Source: Nitrosomonas ureae (GTDB lineage: Bacteria > Pseudomonadota > Gammaproteobacteria > Burkholderiales > Nitrosomonadaceae). From it: a stretch of 64,000 bases of DNA. The notes below the pieces were generated by a model. It was not told the DNA's origin, searched no databases, and saw only the letters and a list, made by a program, of their open reading frames with translations. Shown in pieces: positions 44,688 through 54,677 of this stretch. Made by a program: the position numbers and the translations under genes. The stretch covers positions 1,798,001 to 1,862,000 of the forward strand of contig NZ_CP013341.1 of the NCBI RefSeq assembly GCF_001455205.1. The letters are read 5' to 3'. Position 1 is the stretch's first letter. Every line of letters starts with the position of its first letter.

Positions 44688-47205
44688 TCATTCGCGTGTT
44701 TCGATTTGCATTAACGGCTCAACGGGGGCATCGGAGATTTGCTTGGTTTTTCTTCTTCGTGGTCTTTTAGGAATAATGATTTCTTCGGTTACCAGTTCAA
44801 CTTTTTCGGGCGGTGTTTCTATCATCACGAGGCCACTTTCCGTGAAATCCGGAAGTGTTTTAGTGACACGGGCTTCAGGTTGTTGCTGTGCAATAGGCGA
44901 TTCATCCGGAAGATTATTGCTACCGGTTATTTCAGGATCGTCAGCAGGGTGTTTTGCAATTTCTTTTCTCCCAGATTGCTTCTTAGCAGGTTCAATGACC
45001 GGCATTGATGTTTCAATATCCTGTATAAAATTTGCCGAATTCTCTTCATTAGTCGATGGAGTATCCGGAGCATCCTGATTCTCAACCGAAGTTTTAGCGC
45101 GTACGGATTGATCGCGATTCTTATTTCCGCGATGCCGACGCGTACGTTTACGATCCACGGGTTTTGCATCTATGCCGTCATGATTTTCTGTTTCACTGAT
45201 CAGTGTATTGTTTGACAGTAATTTTTCTTCAAGATCCGGAGTGGATTGCGGAGAAGGCTTGTTTCTGACATTTTTTCGTTCTGTAGATAGCTCTGGTGAA
45301 TAACCAGGTTCCGCTGAGATGGCGTATTCTGCTGGTGTTGCCTCAGTGACACCGGAATCTGTCAATTCGCCTGGTTTAGCTTGCTTGTGCATAGAGGCAT
45401 CTTTATTGCGCTCATTGCGATTTCTTCCACGCCGCCCTCTCGACCGCGTGCGTTCTTGAGACATCTTGTTTTTATCAATGTCAATCTGTTGTTTTTTTTT
45501 CAAGATCGGTTGTGATCTCTTCATTCCTGACAGGTTTAAACCAACTGAAGAATTTATCCAGCAACGAAGTGTCGCGTGATTTATCTTCGCGCACCGGGGC
45601 GGGTAGAGTAGGGGTTATACCTTGAACTGCGGCTTGTGGACGGGTAGGTTTATTTTTCTGTTCTGAAAATACCAGGTTGTTATCTTCAGTATTTTTCTCC
45701 ACCAATTTATAACTGGCGACTGCTTCATTTGATCTTAGGTCTTCCTGGCGTAAACGATTAATACTATAGTTAGGCGTTTCGATATGAATATTGGGGATCA
45801 GAACAATATTGATCCTTTGACGCATTTCAATGTCATAAATTTCCGCACGTTTTTCGTTTAACAAGAAGGTTGCCACATCAACCGGCAATTGAACATGCAA
45901 CGTGTTGGTGTTTTCTTTCATTGCTTCTTCCTGGATGATTCTTAGTATATGCAGCGCTGAAGAATCGGTGCCACGGATGAAGCCAGTGCCTTGGCATCGC
46001 GTGCATGGAATGTAATTGCTTTCCCCTAATGAAGGGCGTAAGCGTTGGCGGGATAATTCCAGTAATCCAAAGCGCGAAATTTTTCCTACTTGAATACGTG
46101 CGCGGTCTTGCCGCAATGCCTCATGCAATCGAGCTTCAACTTCACGCTGATTGCGCTGTACATCCATATCGATAAAATCGATAACAATTAATCCACCCAA
46201 ATCCCGTAATCGCAATTGACGAGCAATTTCATCCGCTGCTTCAAGATTGGTATTGAGTGCAGTATGCTCAATATCCAGGCCGCGGATTGCACGGGCTGAG
46301 TTTACGTCAACGGAAACCAATGCTTCAGTGTGATCGATAACGATCGCACCGCCTGAAGGAAGAGAAACCTGTCTGGAATAGGCTGTTTCTATCTGATGTT
46401 CAATTTGAAAGCGTGAGAATAATGGGACATCATCATGATAAAACTTAAGACGATCCACATTTGCAGGCATAACGTGCGCCATAAATTGACTGGCTTGTTC
46501 ATAGATATCACGGCTATCAATCAGGATTTCACCGATTTCTTGGCTAAAATAATCACGAATTGCACGGATAACCAAGCTGCTTTCTTGATAAATCAGAAAA
46601 ACACCGTCCTGATTATTGGCAGCTTCTTCAATAGCATACCAAAGTTGTGTCAAGTAGTTCAAATCCCATTGCAGTTCTTCTTTGCTGCGACCGATTCCGG
46701 CAGTTCTGGCAATAATGCTCATATCCGTGGGAATTTCAAGTTTTGCAATGACTTCGCGTAAATCATTGCGTTCTTCACCTGTGATGCGGCGCGATACGCC
46801 GCCACTATTGGAATTATTAGGGATTAAAACCAAATACCGACCGGCTAGAGAGATATAAGTCGTTAATGCAGCGCCCTTAGTTCCCCGTTCGTCTTTGTCG
46901 ACTTGAACGATGAGTTCTTGCCCTTCCTGCAGAAGATCCTGGATTCGCGCATTAGGAGTGTCACTTTCAGCAAAACATGAAGGGGCGATTTCTTTAAATG
47001 GCAAGAAACCATGTCTTTCACAGCCATAATCAACAAACGCAGCCTCCAGACTGGGTTCGACGCGTGTAATAACAGCTTTATAGATATTGCTTTTACGTTG
47101 TTCTTTGCTTACAGATTCTATATCGAGGTCAACCAGCGTTTGACCGCTTACTATTGCAACGCGCAACTCTTCAGGTTGTGTTGCATTAAATAACATTCGT
47201 TTCAT
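44688..47205 (-). pseudogene. rne: Ribonuclease E, frame broken at an A9 tract
   Basis: The first frame (47205-45481, 574 residues) contains the whole catalytic half: an N-terminal S1 domain (about 36-120), SVDVNSARAIRG and IVIDFIDMDVQRNQRE with the metal Asp residues, and the Zn-link CTRCQGTG. It ends DLEKKTTD at a TGA just after A9 (45500-45492). Reading eight A instead joins it to the second frame, which runs to 44688. That frame has the Arg-rich RTRSRGRRGRNRNERN and acidic C-terminal scaffold expected of RNase E. As written, the cell would make only the catalytic half unless RNA polymerase or ribosomes slip on the A tract. A sequence error is possible. It is not necessarily non-functional. 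Confidence 0.85.
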
Positions 47206-47646
47206 TTACAAACCTTACGTGTTTTATTTGTCCATGCACTATCCATAATCTGTCGAATAGATAGATTTTTTCGGTGTACGTAGTTGTAATGACGAGTTTT
47301 GAGTTTATTGTTTGAATTACAAAAAATATTTGTCAATTATGTGTTTCTTTTTATTAATTTATTTAATATGTTGAGTTGCTTTATAGTTTTAAGCTCAACG
47401 ATATTTATAGATATTATGCAAGCTGTTTAAGGTAACAGATTTTACATAAAGTTCCAAACGCCACTTTGTTTAAATCCGACAATTCGTTACTCTCACAGTA
47501 CATGGGTTTGATCAGCGAATTTATAATGCATATTTTGTCTTGAATGCTTTAATTTTTACAGAGAAATAATGATTAATACCCTTTCTACCCCCTCGAGCTT
47601 ACATATTATATCTGGGATTTCATTAAATCAAATATATAATTAAAGT
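47206..47646. other. Divergent spacer between rne and rluC
   Basis: 441 bases, strongly AT-rich. On the minus strand it probably forms a long rne leader, since rne leaders are used for autoregulation in other bacteria, but no conserved element is recognised. A 6-bp stem GTTGAG/CTCAAC occurs near 47370-47399. No ORF or RNA gene is supported. Confidence 0.4.
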
Positions 47647-48627
47647 ATGGAATCTATTACATCAATAATCAAAGAGCGTGTGAAAGAAGATGGAGATGAT
47701 CAGCGGATCGATAATTTTTTATTCAAACGATTTAGGAGTGTACCCAAAAATCATTTGTATCAATTAATAAGAAGCGGTCAGGTGCGTGTTAACGGAAAGC
47801 GGATAGACGCTAACTATCGATTGCAATTAGGCGATATGATGAGAATTCCGCCAGTTAAGATTGAAACAAAAGATTCTTTCCATCGAGCCGCAATTACTTG
47901 TGTAAATTTTTTCTCTTTTACTCATCTATATGAGGATGATGCAGTGCTGGCTATTGACAAGCCTAGTGGAATGGCTGTTCATGGTGGAAGTAACATCAGC
48001 TTTGGTGTGATCGAGCAATTGCGTGCGCAAAATCCATCATGGAAATTTCTAGAGTTGGTGCATCGTTTGGATCGGGAAACTTCGGGTGTGCTGTTATTGG
48101 CAAAGAAACGCAGTGCACTGGTGGAATTGCATCGACAAATCCGCGAAGGCTTGGTGGAGAAGCACTATCTGGTTATGGTCAAAGGCAAGTGGAGCAATGC
48201 TAAACAGCATGTAAAGCTAGCGCTTGACAAATATGTGACGGCCAGCGGTGAAAGACGGGTTGCTGTAGTCACCAGCATTCGCCCTGGCAACAAGCCGATG
48301 TCTTCTCATTCGATATTTAAGCTGGATAAATCTTGGGATAATTTCAGTTTATTGGATGCAGAAATAAAAACTGGCCGCACGCATCAAATCCGTGTTCACC
48401 TTGCACATTTGGGTTTTCCTATCCTAGGAGATGATAAATATGGTAATTTTGAGATCAATAAGCGTCTCGCTAAAGATGGCGGTCGTGGGAAGAATAAACT
48501 GACGCGTATGTTTTTGCACGCACATTCGCTGCAAATCGCACACCCCGTTTCAGGACAACGTATGAATCTGCGTTCGCCTTTGTCCAGTGATCTGCAGAAA
48601 TTCATCGACGATCTGGATCGATTCTAA
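47647..48627 (+). CDS. rluC: 23S rRNA pseudouridine synthase RluC
   Basis: RluC makes pseudouridines in 23S rRNA (positions 955, 2504 and 2580 in E. coli). The 326-residue product has an N-terminal S4 RNA-binding domain (about residues 18-75, QRIDNFLFKRF, QVRVNGKRID). The catalytic domain has LVHRLDRETSGVLLLAKK, supplying the catalytic Asp, and KTGRTHQIRVHLAHLGFPILGDDKYG. It is divergent from rne, the arrangement seen in many proteobacteria. Confidence 0.94.
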   Translation: MESITSIIKERVKEDGDDQRIDNFLFKRFRSVPKNHLYQLIRSGQVRVNGKRIDANYRLQLGDMMRIPPVKIETKDSFHRAAITCVNFFSFTHLYEDDAVLAIDKPSGMAVHGGSNISFGVIEQLRAQNPSWKFLELVHRLDRETSGVLLLAKKRSALVELHRQIREGLVEKHYLVMVKGKWSNAKQHVKLALDKYVTASGERRVAVVTSIRPGNKPMSSHSIFKLDKSWDNFSLLDAEIKTGRTHQIRVHLAHLGFPILGDDKYGNFEINKRLAKDGGRGKNKLTRMFLHAHSLQIAHPVSGQRMNLRSPLSSDLQKFIDDLDRF

Positions 48628-48676
48628 CGCCTTAGTTTAAGTTCTTCTTATGAAGTTGCGATGATACAATATACAA

Positions 48677-49321
48677 TTAAATATCAGGATTGGTGGCAAT
48701 TTGTTCAGTTTTAAACATGGTTTGCAAAACTTCCCAGACATTTTCTGCAATTTTTTTCTGCGCGACTTCGGTAGGATGTATTCCATCAGCTTGGAAGAAT
48801 TCATGTTTATCGCCAAAACCAGCTAGTAAGAATGGTATTAATTTGATTTGATAATTTTCGGCCAATTGCGGAAAGATCGCTTGGAACTTTTGCGTATACG
48901 TTCTGCCATAATTCGGTGGTAACTGCATGCCGGCAAGTAAAACCAATGCATTGTTTTGTTGACATTCTTCTATAATGGCAGCCAGATTCTCATAAATGGA
49001 TTTGATTGATGCGCCGCGTAAACCGTCATTTCCACCAAGTTCGACGATGACAATCTCGGGACGATGTGTTTCAAGTGCTTGTCGGATTCGATTGCGCCCT
49101 CCCAATGCCGTTTCGCCGCTGATGCTTGCGTTGATGATGCGATAATCAGCATACTTTGACTGTAATCGTTGTTCCAGCAATGTAACCCAGCCTGCTTCGG
49201 TCGATATGCCATAACTGGAGGATAAGCTATCGCCAAAGACCATGATAGTGTTGGTCGATGCGACTGCCGGAGCGCAGATAGTAAAAACAACAATCAGAAT
49301 AATCAGGAATTTTTTTTTCAT
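48677..49321 (-). CDS. tesA: TesA-like SGNH arylesterase/lysophospholipase
   Basis: A 214-residue periplasmic SGNH hydrolase. A signal peptide (about residues 1-21, ending AVAS) precedes block I FGDSLSSSYGI with the catalytic Ser. Block II has Gly in NASISGETALGGRNR, block III VELGGNDGLRG, and block V DGIHPTEVAQKKIAENV supplies Asp and His. It is divergent from an ABC ATPase gene with overlapping start codons (49319-49322), the usual tesA-ybbA arrangement. Confidence 0.93.
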   Translation of the reverse strand: MKKKFLIILIVVFTICAPAVASTNTIMVFGDSLSSSYGISTEAGWVTLLEQRLQSKYADYRIINASISGETALGGRNRIRQALETHRPEIVIVELGGNDGLRGASIKSIYENLAAIIEECQQNNALVLLAGMQLPPNYGRTYTQKFQAIFPQLAENYQIKLIPFLLAGFGDKHEFFQADGIHPTEVAQKKIAENVWEVLQTMFKTEQIATNPDI

Positions 49322-50009
49322 GTTAGATAACCATGTTAATCAATCCATTCTTTGGACTCATGCATTGACCAAGCAGGTCAATACCGGAGATACACAACTT
49401 ACCATATTGCAAGATATCGATCTGCAAGTATATGCGGGTGAAGCTGTTGCAATTATAGGCGCATCCGGTTCGGGAAAATCTACTTTATTAGGCTTACTGG
49501 CAGGATTGGATTTGCCAACCGCAGGGAAAGTTCATCTGGATGCAGTCGATATTTTTACATTGGATGAGGATAGCCGCGCGGCTTTGCGCGGAAAAATTCT
49601 GGGTTTTGTTTTTCAATCATTTCAATTATTGCCAGCATTAACGGCGATTGAGAATGTGATGTTGCCTTTGGAGCTTTCTCAACAGAACAAAAATGCTGAA
49701 GCAATTGCCCGAAAATTGCTGGAGCGCGTAGGACTGGCCAAACGCCTGAATCATTACCCTAAACAATTGTCCGGGGGAGAGCAGCAACGGGTTGCCATTG
49801 CACGTGCTTTTGCCACGGATCCTAAGTTATTGCTGGCGGATGAACCCACTGGGAATCTTGACTCGGCTACCGGTATACAGATCATTGATCTCATGTTTGA
49901 GCTTAATCGTGAGCATGGTACGACATTGGTTCTGGTTACTCATGATGAAGCATTGTCACGGCGCTGTTCGCGTCAGATTCGTTTAGCGGACGGCAAATTG
50001 GTGCAATAG
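49320..50009 (+). CDS. ybbA: ABC transporter ATP-binding protein, YbbA/LolD type
   Basis: A 229-residue ATPase. ATG 49320 is used because upstream starts would lie inside tesA and the homologous N-terminus begins here. Walker A GASGSGKSTLLG, Q-loop FQSFQLLPALTAIENV, signature LSGGEQQRVAIARA, Walker B LLLADEPTGNLDSATG. This belongs to the MacB/LolD class that acts with FtsX-like permeases. The permease follows 62 bases later, as in the tesA-ybbA-ybbP locus. Confidence 0.92.
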   Translation: MLDNHVNQSILWTHALTKQVNTGDTQLTILQDIDLQVYAGEAVAIIGASGSGKSTLLGLLAGLDLPTAGKVHLDAVDIFTLDEDSRAALRGKILGFVFQSFQLLPALTAIENVMLPLELSQQNKNAEAIARKLLERVGLAKRLNHYPKQLSGGEQQRVAIARAFATDPKLLLADEPTGNLDSATGIQIIDLMFELNREHGTTLVLVTHDEALSRRCSRQIRLADGKLVQ

Positions 50010-50071
50010 TTGCAGAAGCTTGGCATTATTGCTATTCATTCTATCTTTTCAGTACAGTGATAATTTTCATT

Positions 50072-52582
50072 ATGAGCCATTTGAAATTGTCTTTCCGTAT
50101 GCTATGCCGTGATTGGCGCGCAGGTGAGCTTAATGTTCTGGTGTTGGCATTGATCATTGCAGTGAGCGGTATGACCACGGTAGGTTTTTTTGCCGAGCGA
50201 GTGGAGTTGGCCCTCACGCGTGAAAGTAATCAATTATTGGGCGCCGATTTACTGGTCATTTCGAGCCGACCTTTGCCGGAGACTTATGCTGATGAGGCCA
50301 GTCGATTAGGGTTAACAATATCCTCGTTAACCAAGTTTCCCAGCATGATTTCTGATGGTGAGAATAATTTGCTCACGGAAATTAAAGCGGTAACTGAGGG
50401 ATATCCCTTACGCGGGCGTATACATCTGGCCAGCCGGTCGTCAATATCGCGTGCAGAGCAGCCAGAAATTACGATCGCAGACACCATACCGCAACCGGGT
50501 ACTATTTGGGTGGATGAGAAAGTCATGACGCGCCTTGATCTGAAAGCAAACGATGTGGTCGATGTCGGGGCGGCGCAACTAACCGTAACTGAACTGGTTG
50601 TACGCGAACCGGATCACTCGGTAGGATTTATCAACATGGGTGCACGTGCCATGATCAATGCATCCGATTTATCGGAAACGGATTTGATTCAGGAAGGTAG
50701 CCGTGTTTCGTATCAGCTGCTGGTGGCCGGTGAAGTAAAGGCAGTGCAGCAATTCCGCGATTGGATAAAACCACAACTGACAAAAGCACAAAGAGTGGAA
50801 GGCATTCGCGATGCGCGTCCCGAGATTAAAGCCGCGTTGGAGCGTGCGGAAAAATTCTTAAGTCTGGCCGCATTGGCCAGCGTGGTTTTGGCAGCCGCAG
50901 CAATCGCATTGGCGGTGCGCCGGTTTACTCAGCGCCATTTGGATGGATGTGCTGTGATGCGCAGCTTGGGAGCCAGCCAACAGCAACTGTTTTATCTTTA
51001 TTGGTATTATTTTACTACCTTGGGTGTTATTGCCAGCGCCATCGGCTGTTTGATCGGCTTTGCCGCGCAGCAAATTCTGACGCATTGGCTGATTGGTATC
51101 GTGGATACTGCATTACCCTGGCCAAGCTGGTTGCCAGCGTTGCAAGGATTGCTGGTTGGCTTGGTGTTATTAGTCGGTTTTGCATTGCCGCCGGTGCTGA
51201 ATTTGCGTAGCGTTCCGGCGTTACGCGTGTTGCGTAGAGACATCGGCTTATCCAATGCACACAGTTTGGCAGGTTATTTATTGGGATTGGTAACTTTATC
51301 GCTGTTGTTTATTTGGAAAGCGCAAGATCTAAAGTTGGGTCTTTATATCGTGACAGGGTTTGTTTCAGCGATTATTATTTTTGGTTGCCTGGGCTGGTTG
51401 CTGATTAAAGTGCTTTCAGGTCTGCGTCATCAAGCCGGGGGTGCCTGGCGCTATGGTTTGGCCAGTATTTATCGTCGTGCAATTTCTAGCGTATTGCAAG
51501 CCGTGGCTTTGGGATTGGGATTGATGGCATTGCTTGTGCTGACTCTGATTCAGAATGATCTGATTGATGATTGGCACGCTAGCTTACCTCCCAACGCGCC
51601 AAATCACTTCCTGGTAAATATACAAGCGGATCAAGTGCAGTCGCTGCAAGAATTTTTTCAGCAATATGAGATAGAGCCGCCGCCGATGTATCCGATGGTC
51701 AAGGGGCGACTGGTCAAGATTAATGGTAAAAATGTATCACCTAAAAGCTATAAGGATGATCTGCATGCCGAGAGGCACATACGGCGTGAATTCAATTTAA
51801 CCTGGGCAAACGAACTTTCATCGGATAACCAGATTGTTCAGGGGACTTGGTGGAATACCGGTACTCATGAGGCCGAGTTGTCGATTGAAGAAGGCATAGC
51901 CAAAACCATTCGCGTTAAGTTAGGTGATGAGCTGACTTATGATATTGCCGGAAGCCACTTCACGGCCAAAATTACCAGTGTAAGAAAAGTGGATTGGGAT
52001 ACTTTCAAGGCTAACTTTTTTGTTGTGGTACCTCCAGGTTTGCTGGATAACTATCCGGCCAGTTTTGTCACCAGCTTCTATGTGCCGCCAGCAGAAATTT
52101 CCATGATTCATGAACTTGTCAGGACATTTCCAAGCATTCTGGTCGTCGATGTGGCTGTAGTTATCAATCAGGTGCAGCAAATGATCCAGCAAGTTTCTCA
52201 AGCCATTGAATTTGTTTTTTTATTCACTTTGTTGGGAGGGTTCGCCGTATTGTATGCGGCAATTGCCGCAACACAAGATGAGCGCATTTATGAAGCAGCC
52301 ATTTTCAGAACACTGGGCGCCAAGCGAGAGCAATTGTCACGCGCATGGGCTGCCGAGTTTGCGATTCTGGGCGGATTGGCCGGGTTATTTGCATCGGCCG
52401 GGGCCAGTGCGCTTGCGTATGTCATCAGCAAGCATGTTCTGCATTTCGACTACACATTTAATCCGTGGATCTGGGTGGTTGGCACATTGGCGGGTGTGAT
52501 CGGTGTTTTGGTGGCAGGTTTGCTGGGTACGCGTTCAGCGCTATCCAGTCCGCCACTATTGACGTTACGCAAAATCGGTTAA
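50072..52582 (+). CDS. ybbP: FtsX-like ABC transporter permease, YbbP type
   Basis: An 836-residue membrane protein with the doubled FtsX/MacB layout: an N-terminal helix, a large periplasmic domain, a cluster of helices near residues 255-440, a second periplasmic domain, and three C-terminal helices with GGFAVLYAAIAATQDERIYEAAIFRTLGAKREQL. ATG 50072 starts the conserved MSHLKLSFRMLCRDWRAGEL; a GTG five codons earlier is possible. It forms an exporter with the ATPase before it. The substrate is unknown. Confidence 0.9.
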   Translation: MSHLKLSFRMLCRDWRAGELNVLVLALIIAVSGMTTVGFFAERVELALTRESNQLLGADLLVISSRPLPETYADEASRLGLTISSLTKFPSMISDGENNLLTEIKAVTEGYPLRGRIHLASRSSISRAEQPEITIADTIPQPGTIWVDEKVMTRLDLKANDVVDVGAAQLTVTELVVREPDHSVGFINMGARAMINASDLSETDLIQEGSRVSYQLLVAGEVKAVQQFRDWIKPQLTKAQRVEGIRDARPEIKAALERAEKFLSLAALASVVLAAAAIALAVRRFTQRHLDGCAVMRSLGASQQQLFYLYWYYFTTLGVIASAIGCLIGFAAQQILTHWLIGIVDTALPWPSWLPALQGLLVGLVLLVGFALPPVLNLRSVPALRVLRRDIGLSNAHSLAGYLLGLVTLSLLFIWKAQDLKLGLYIVTGFVSAIIIFGCLGWLLIKVLSGLRHQAGGAWRYGLASIYRRAISSVLQAVALGLGLMALLVLTLIQNDLIDDWHASLPPNAPNHFLVNIQADQVQSLQEFFQQYEIEPPPMYPMVKGRLVKINGKNVSPKSYKDDLHAERHIRREFNLTWANELSSDNQIVQGTWWNTGTHEAELSIEEGIAKTIRVKLGDELTYDIAGSHFTAKITSVRKVDWDTFKANFFVVVPPGLLDNYPASFVTSFYVPPAEISMIHELVRTFPSILVVDVAVVINQVQQMIQQVSQAIEFVFLFTLLGGFAVLYAAIAATQDERIYEAAIFRTLGAKREQLSRAWAAEFAILGGLAGLFASAGASALAYVISKHVLHFDYTFNPWIWVVGTLAGVIGVLVAGLLGTRSALSSPPLLTLRKIG

Positions 52583-52586
52583 CTCG

Positions 52587-53800
52587 ATGCTTGATTGGCC
52601 GACCCCGAAGCTTAAATCGCTGCCGCCACTGAGTTTATATGTTCATTTTCCGTGGTGTCTGAAAAAATGCCCTTATTGTGATTTTAATTCACACGAACTT
52701 CGCACCGATGAAAGCCGGGTACCTGAGGAGGAATATGTTGCCACGTTGATACGGGATCTTGAATTTGCGCTTCAGGATGTGTGGGGGCGGCGACTCAGCA
52801 GCGTTTTTTTAGGGGGGGGACGCCCAGTCTATTTAGCGCCGAAGCAATGGACGCAGTGTTGACCGCAGTGCGCACACTGCTGCCGCTGGAACACTTCGCC
52901 GAAGTCACGCTGGAAGCTAATCCCGGAACGTTCGAAGCGCAAAAATTTGCGGATTTCCGCAAAGCGGGCATCAATCGTCTGTCGATCGGCATACAAAGCT
53001 TTAATCCACGGCATCTGAAGGCAATAGGCCGGGTGCATGATGATCAGGAAGCACATCGGGCAGTGGATATTGCACTGAAGTATTTCGATAATATCAATCT
53101 CGACCTGATGTACGCATTACCCGGACAAACCCTGGAACACGCTCAGGCGGATATCGAGGCAGCGTGTGCTCGCGGGGTTACGCATATTTCCGCGTATCAC
53201 TTAACGCTGGAACCCAATACGCTGTTTTATCGTTTTCCGCCCAAGCTGCCCGATGATGAAACAGCTGCAGCGATGCAGGATATGATCGAGCAGACCACCT
53301 CGAATCATCAGTACCGTAATTATGAAACTTCGGCATTCGCCCATGCAGGGAAGGAGTCACGTCATAACGTGAATTACTGGTTGTTTGGGGATTATGTGGG
53401 TATCGGTGCAGGTGCGCACAGCAAAATCAGCTTTGCCGATAAAATTGTGCGTCAGATGCGTTATAAACAACCCAAGGAATATCTGGCCAAAGCCCGGATG
53501 GGTGAATCATTAATTCAGGTACAGCAGGAATTGACGGTCGAAGATCGGAGCTTTGAATTCATGATGAACGCGCTGCGACTTACCGGCGGATTTGATACAC
53601 CGCTGTTTCAGGAGCGTACCGGCTTACCGATTGCTGTCGTGCAGCAACATCTGGATGAGGCCGAACAGCGCGGTTTACTGGTGCATGATCATCTACGCAT
53701 TAAACCCACTGTTCTGGGTCGGCGCTTTCTGAACGATCTGCTGCAAATTTTTTTGCCCGAAAACACGTCATCCGATAATGCGCTAAAATCGCTGCCTTGA
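52587..53800 (+). pseudogene. hemW: HemW-type radical SAM heme chaperone, frameshifted at a G8 tract
   Basis: The first frame (52587-52862) has the radical SAM cluster motif PWCLKKCPYCDF and runs to SSVFLGGG. At G8 (52812-52819) it leaves frame and stops at 52862. The conserved continuation GGTPSLFSAEAMDAVLTAV lies in another frame, which then runs uninterrupted to 53800 with EANPGTFEAQKF, RLSIGIQSF, NLDLMYALPGQT and the C-terminal HemW domain. Nine G would restore one protein of normal length. So either a one-base deletion, slippage-dependent expression or a sequence error. It lies 4 bases after ybbP. Confidence 0.88.
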
Positions 53801-53824
53801 ATGGGTTGGAGGGAGAGTCGGGTC

Positions 53825-54622
53825 ATGGCGTATGTAAAACCGGAAGAGATTGTCGAAAACATGTTGCAGGCAGGTGCCAAAAAGGCGAACCTGCCAGTCA
53901 GGCAATTGCTGATCCGTGGTTTTTTGGCGGGCGCTTTTCTCGGTTACGCGACTACATTGGCGATTCTGACAGCCACGCAGACAGGATGGGGCATGGCAGG
54001 GGCTTTGGTGTTTCCGGTGGGTTTCGTAATGATTGTGCTGCTCGGATTGGAATTGGCCACCGGCAATTTTGCGTTGATTCCAATTGCCGTCAAAGCCCAA
54101 AGAGCTTCATTGAGCCGTTTGCTTGTCAATTGGACCTGGGTGCTGGCCGGTAACTTGATTGGCAGCGTTACGTATGCCTATTTATATTGTATTGTGGCGA
54201 CCAAAATGGGAACGATTGATCTGGAAACCATTCCCGCATTGCAACGAACCATCGTGATTGCCGAGACTAAAACGCTCGAGTACGCCAAATTGGGTTTCGA
54301 TGGCACGATCACGGCCTTTACCAGCGCAATATTATGCAACTGGATGGTGACGTTGGGTGCCGTGATGGCTTTTGCGTCCAGCACTACCGGCGGAAAAATC
54401 GCCGCGATGTGGTTGCCGATTATGACTTTTTTCGGTCTTGGTTATGAACACGCCATCGTCAATATGTTCGTAATTCCCGCGGGCATGTGGCTGGGCGCGG
54501 ATATTACCATCGCGGATTGGTGGTTGTGGAATGGATTGCCGGTGATTGCAGGGAATCTATTGGGCGGGATGCTATTTACGGGGTTTATGTTGTATTGGAG
54601 TTATGGCCAATCAACCAATTAA
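53825..54622 (+). CDS. Formate/nitrite transporter (FNT) family channel
   Basis: A 265-residue, six-helix channel of the FNT family (FocA/NirC). ATG 53825 is chosen because GGAGGGAGA lies upstream, within the longer frame from 53801. Helices are clear near residues 30-50, 55-80, 105-125, 155-185, 195-215 and 230-255. GNLIGSVTYAYLY, ILCNWMVTLGAVMAF and GYEHAIVNMFVIPAGM carry the pore His expected of FNT channels. Substrate cannot be read from sequence; nitrite export would suit an ammonia oxidiser, but that is inference. Confidence 0.9.
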   Translation: MAYVKPEEIVENMLQAGAKKANLPVRQLLIRGFLAGAFLGYATTLAILTATQTGWGMAGALVFPVGFVMIVLLGLELATGNFALIPIAVKAQRASLSRLLVNWTWVLAGNLIGSVTYAYLYCIVATKMGTIDLETIPALQRTIVIAETKTLEYAKLGFDGTITAFTSAILCNWMVTLGAVMAFASSTTGGKIAAMWLPIMTFFGLGYEHAIVNMFVIPAGMWLGADITIADWWLWNGLPVIAGNLLGGMLFTGFMLYWSYGQSTN

Positions 54623-54677
54623 CTTTAACTTACAATTTACTGTGGTTTTGCCATTGAATATGCGAATCAGATATTAA

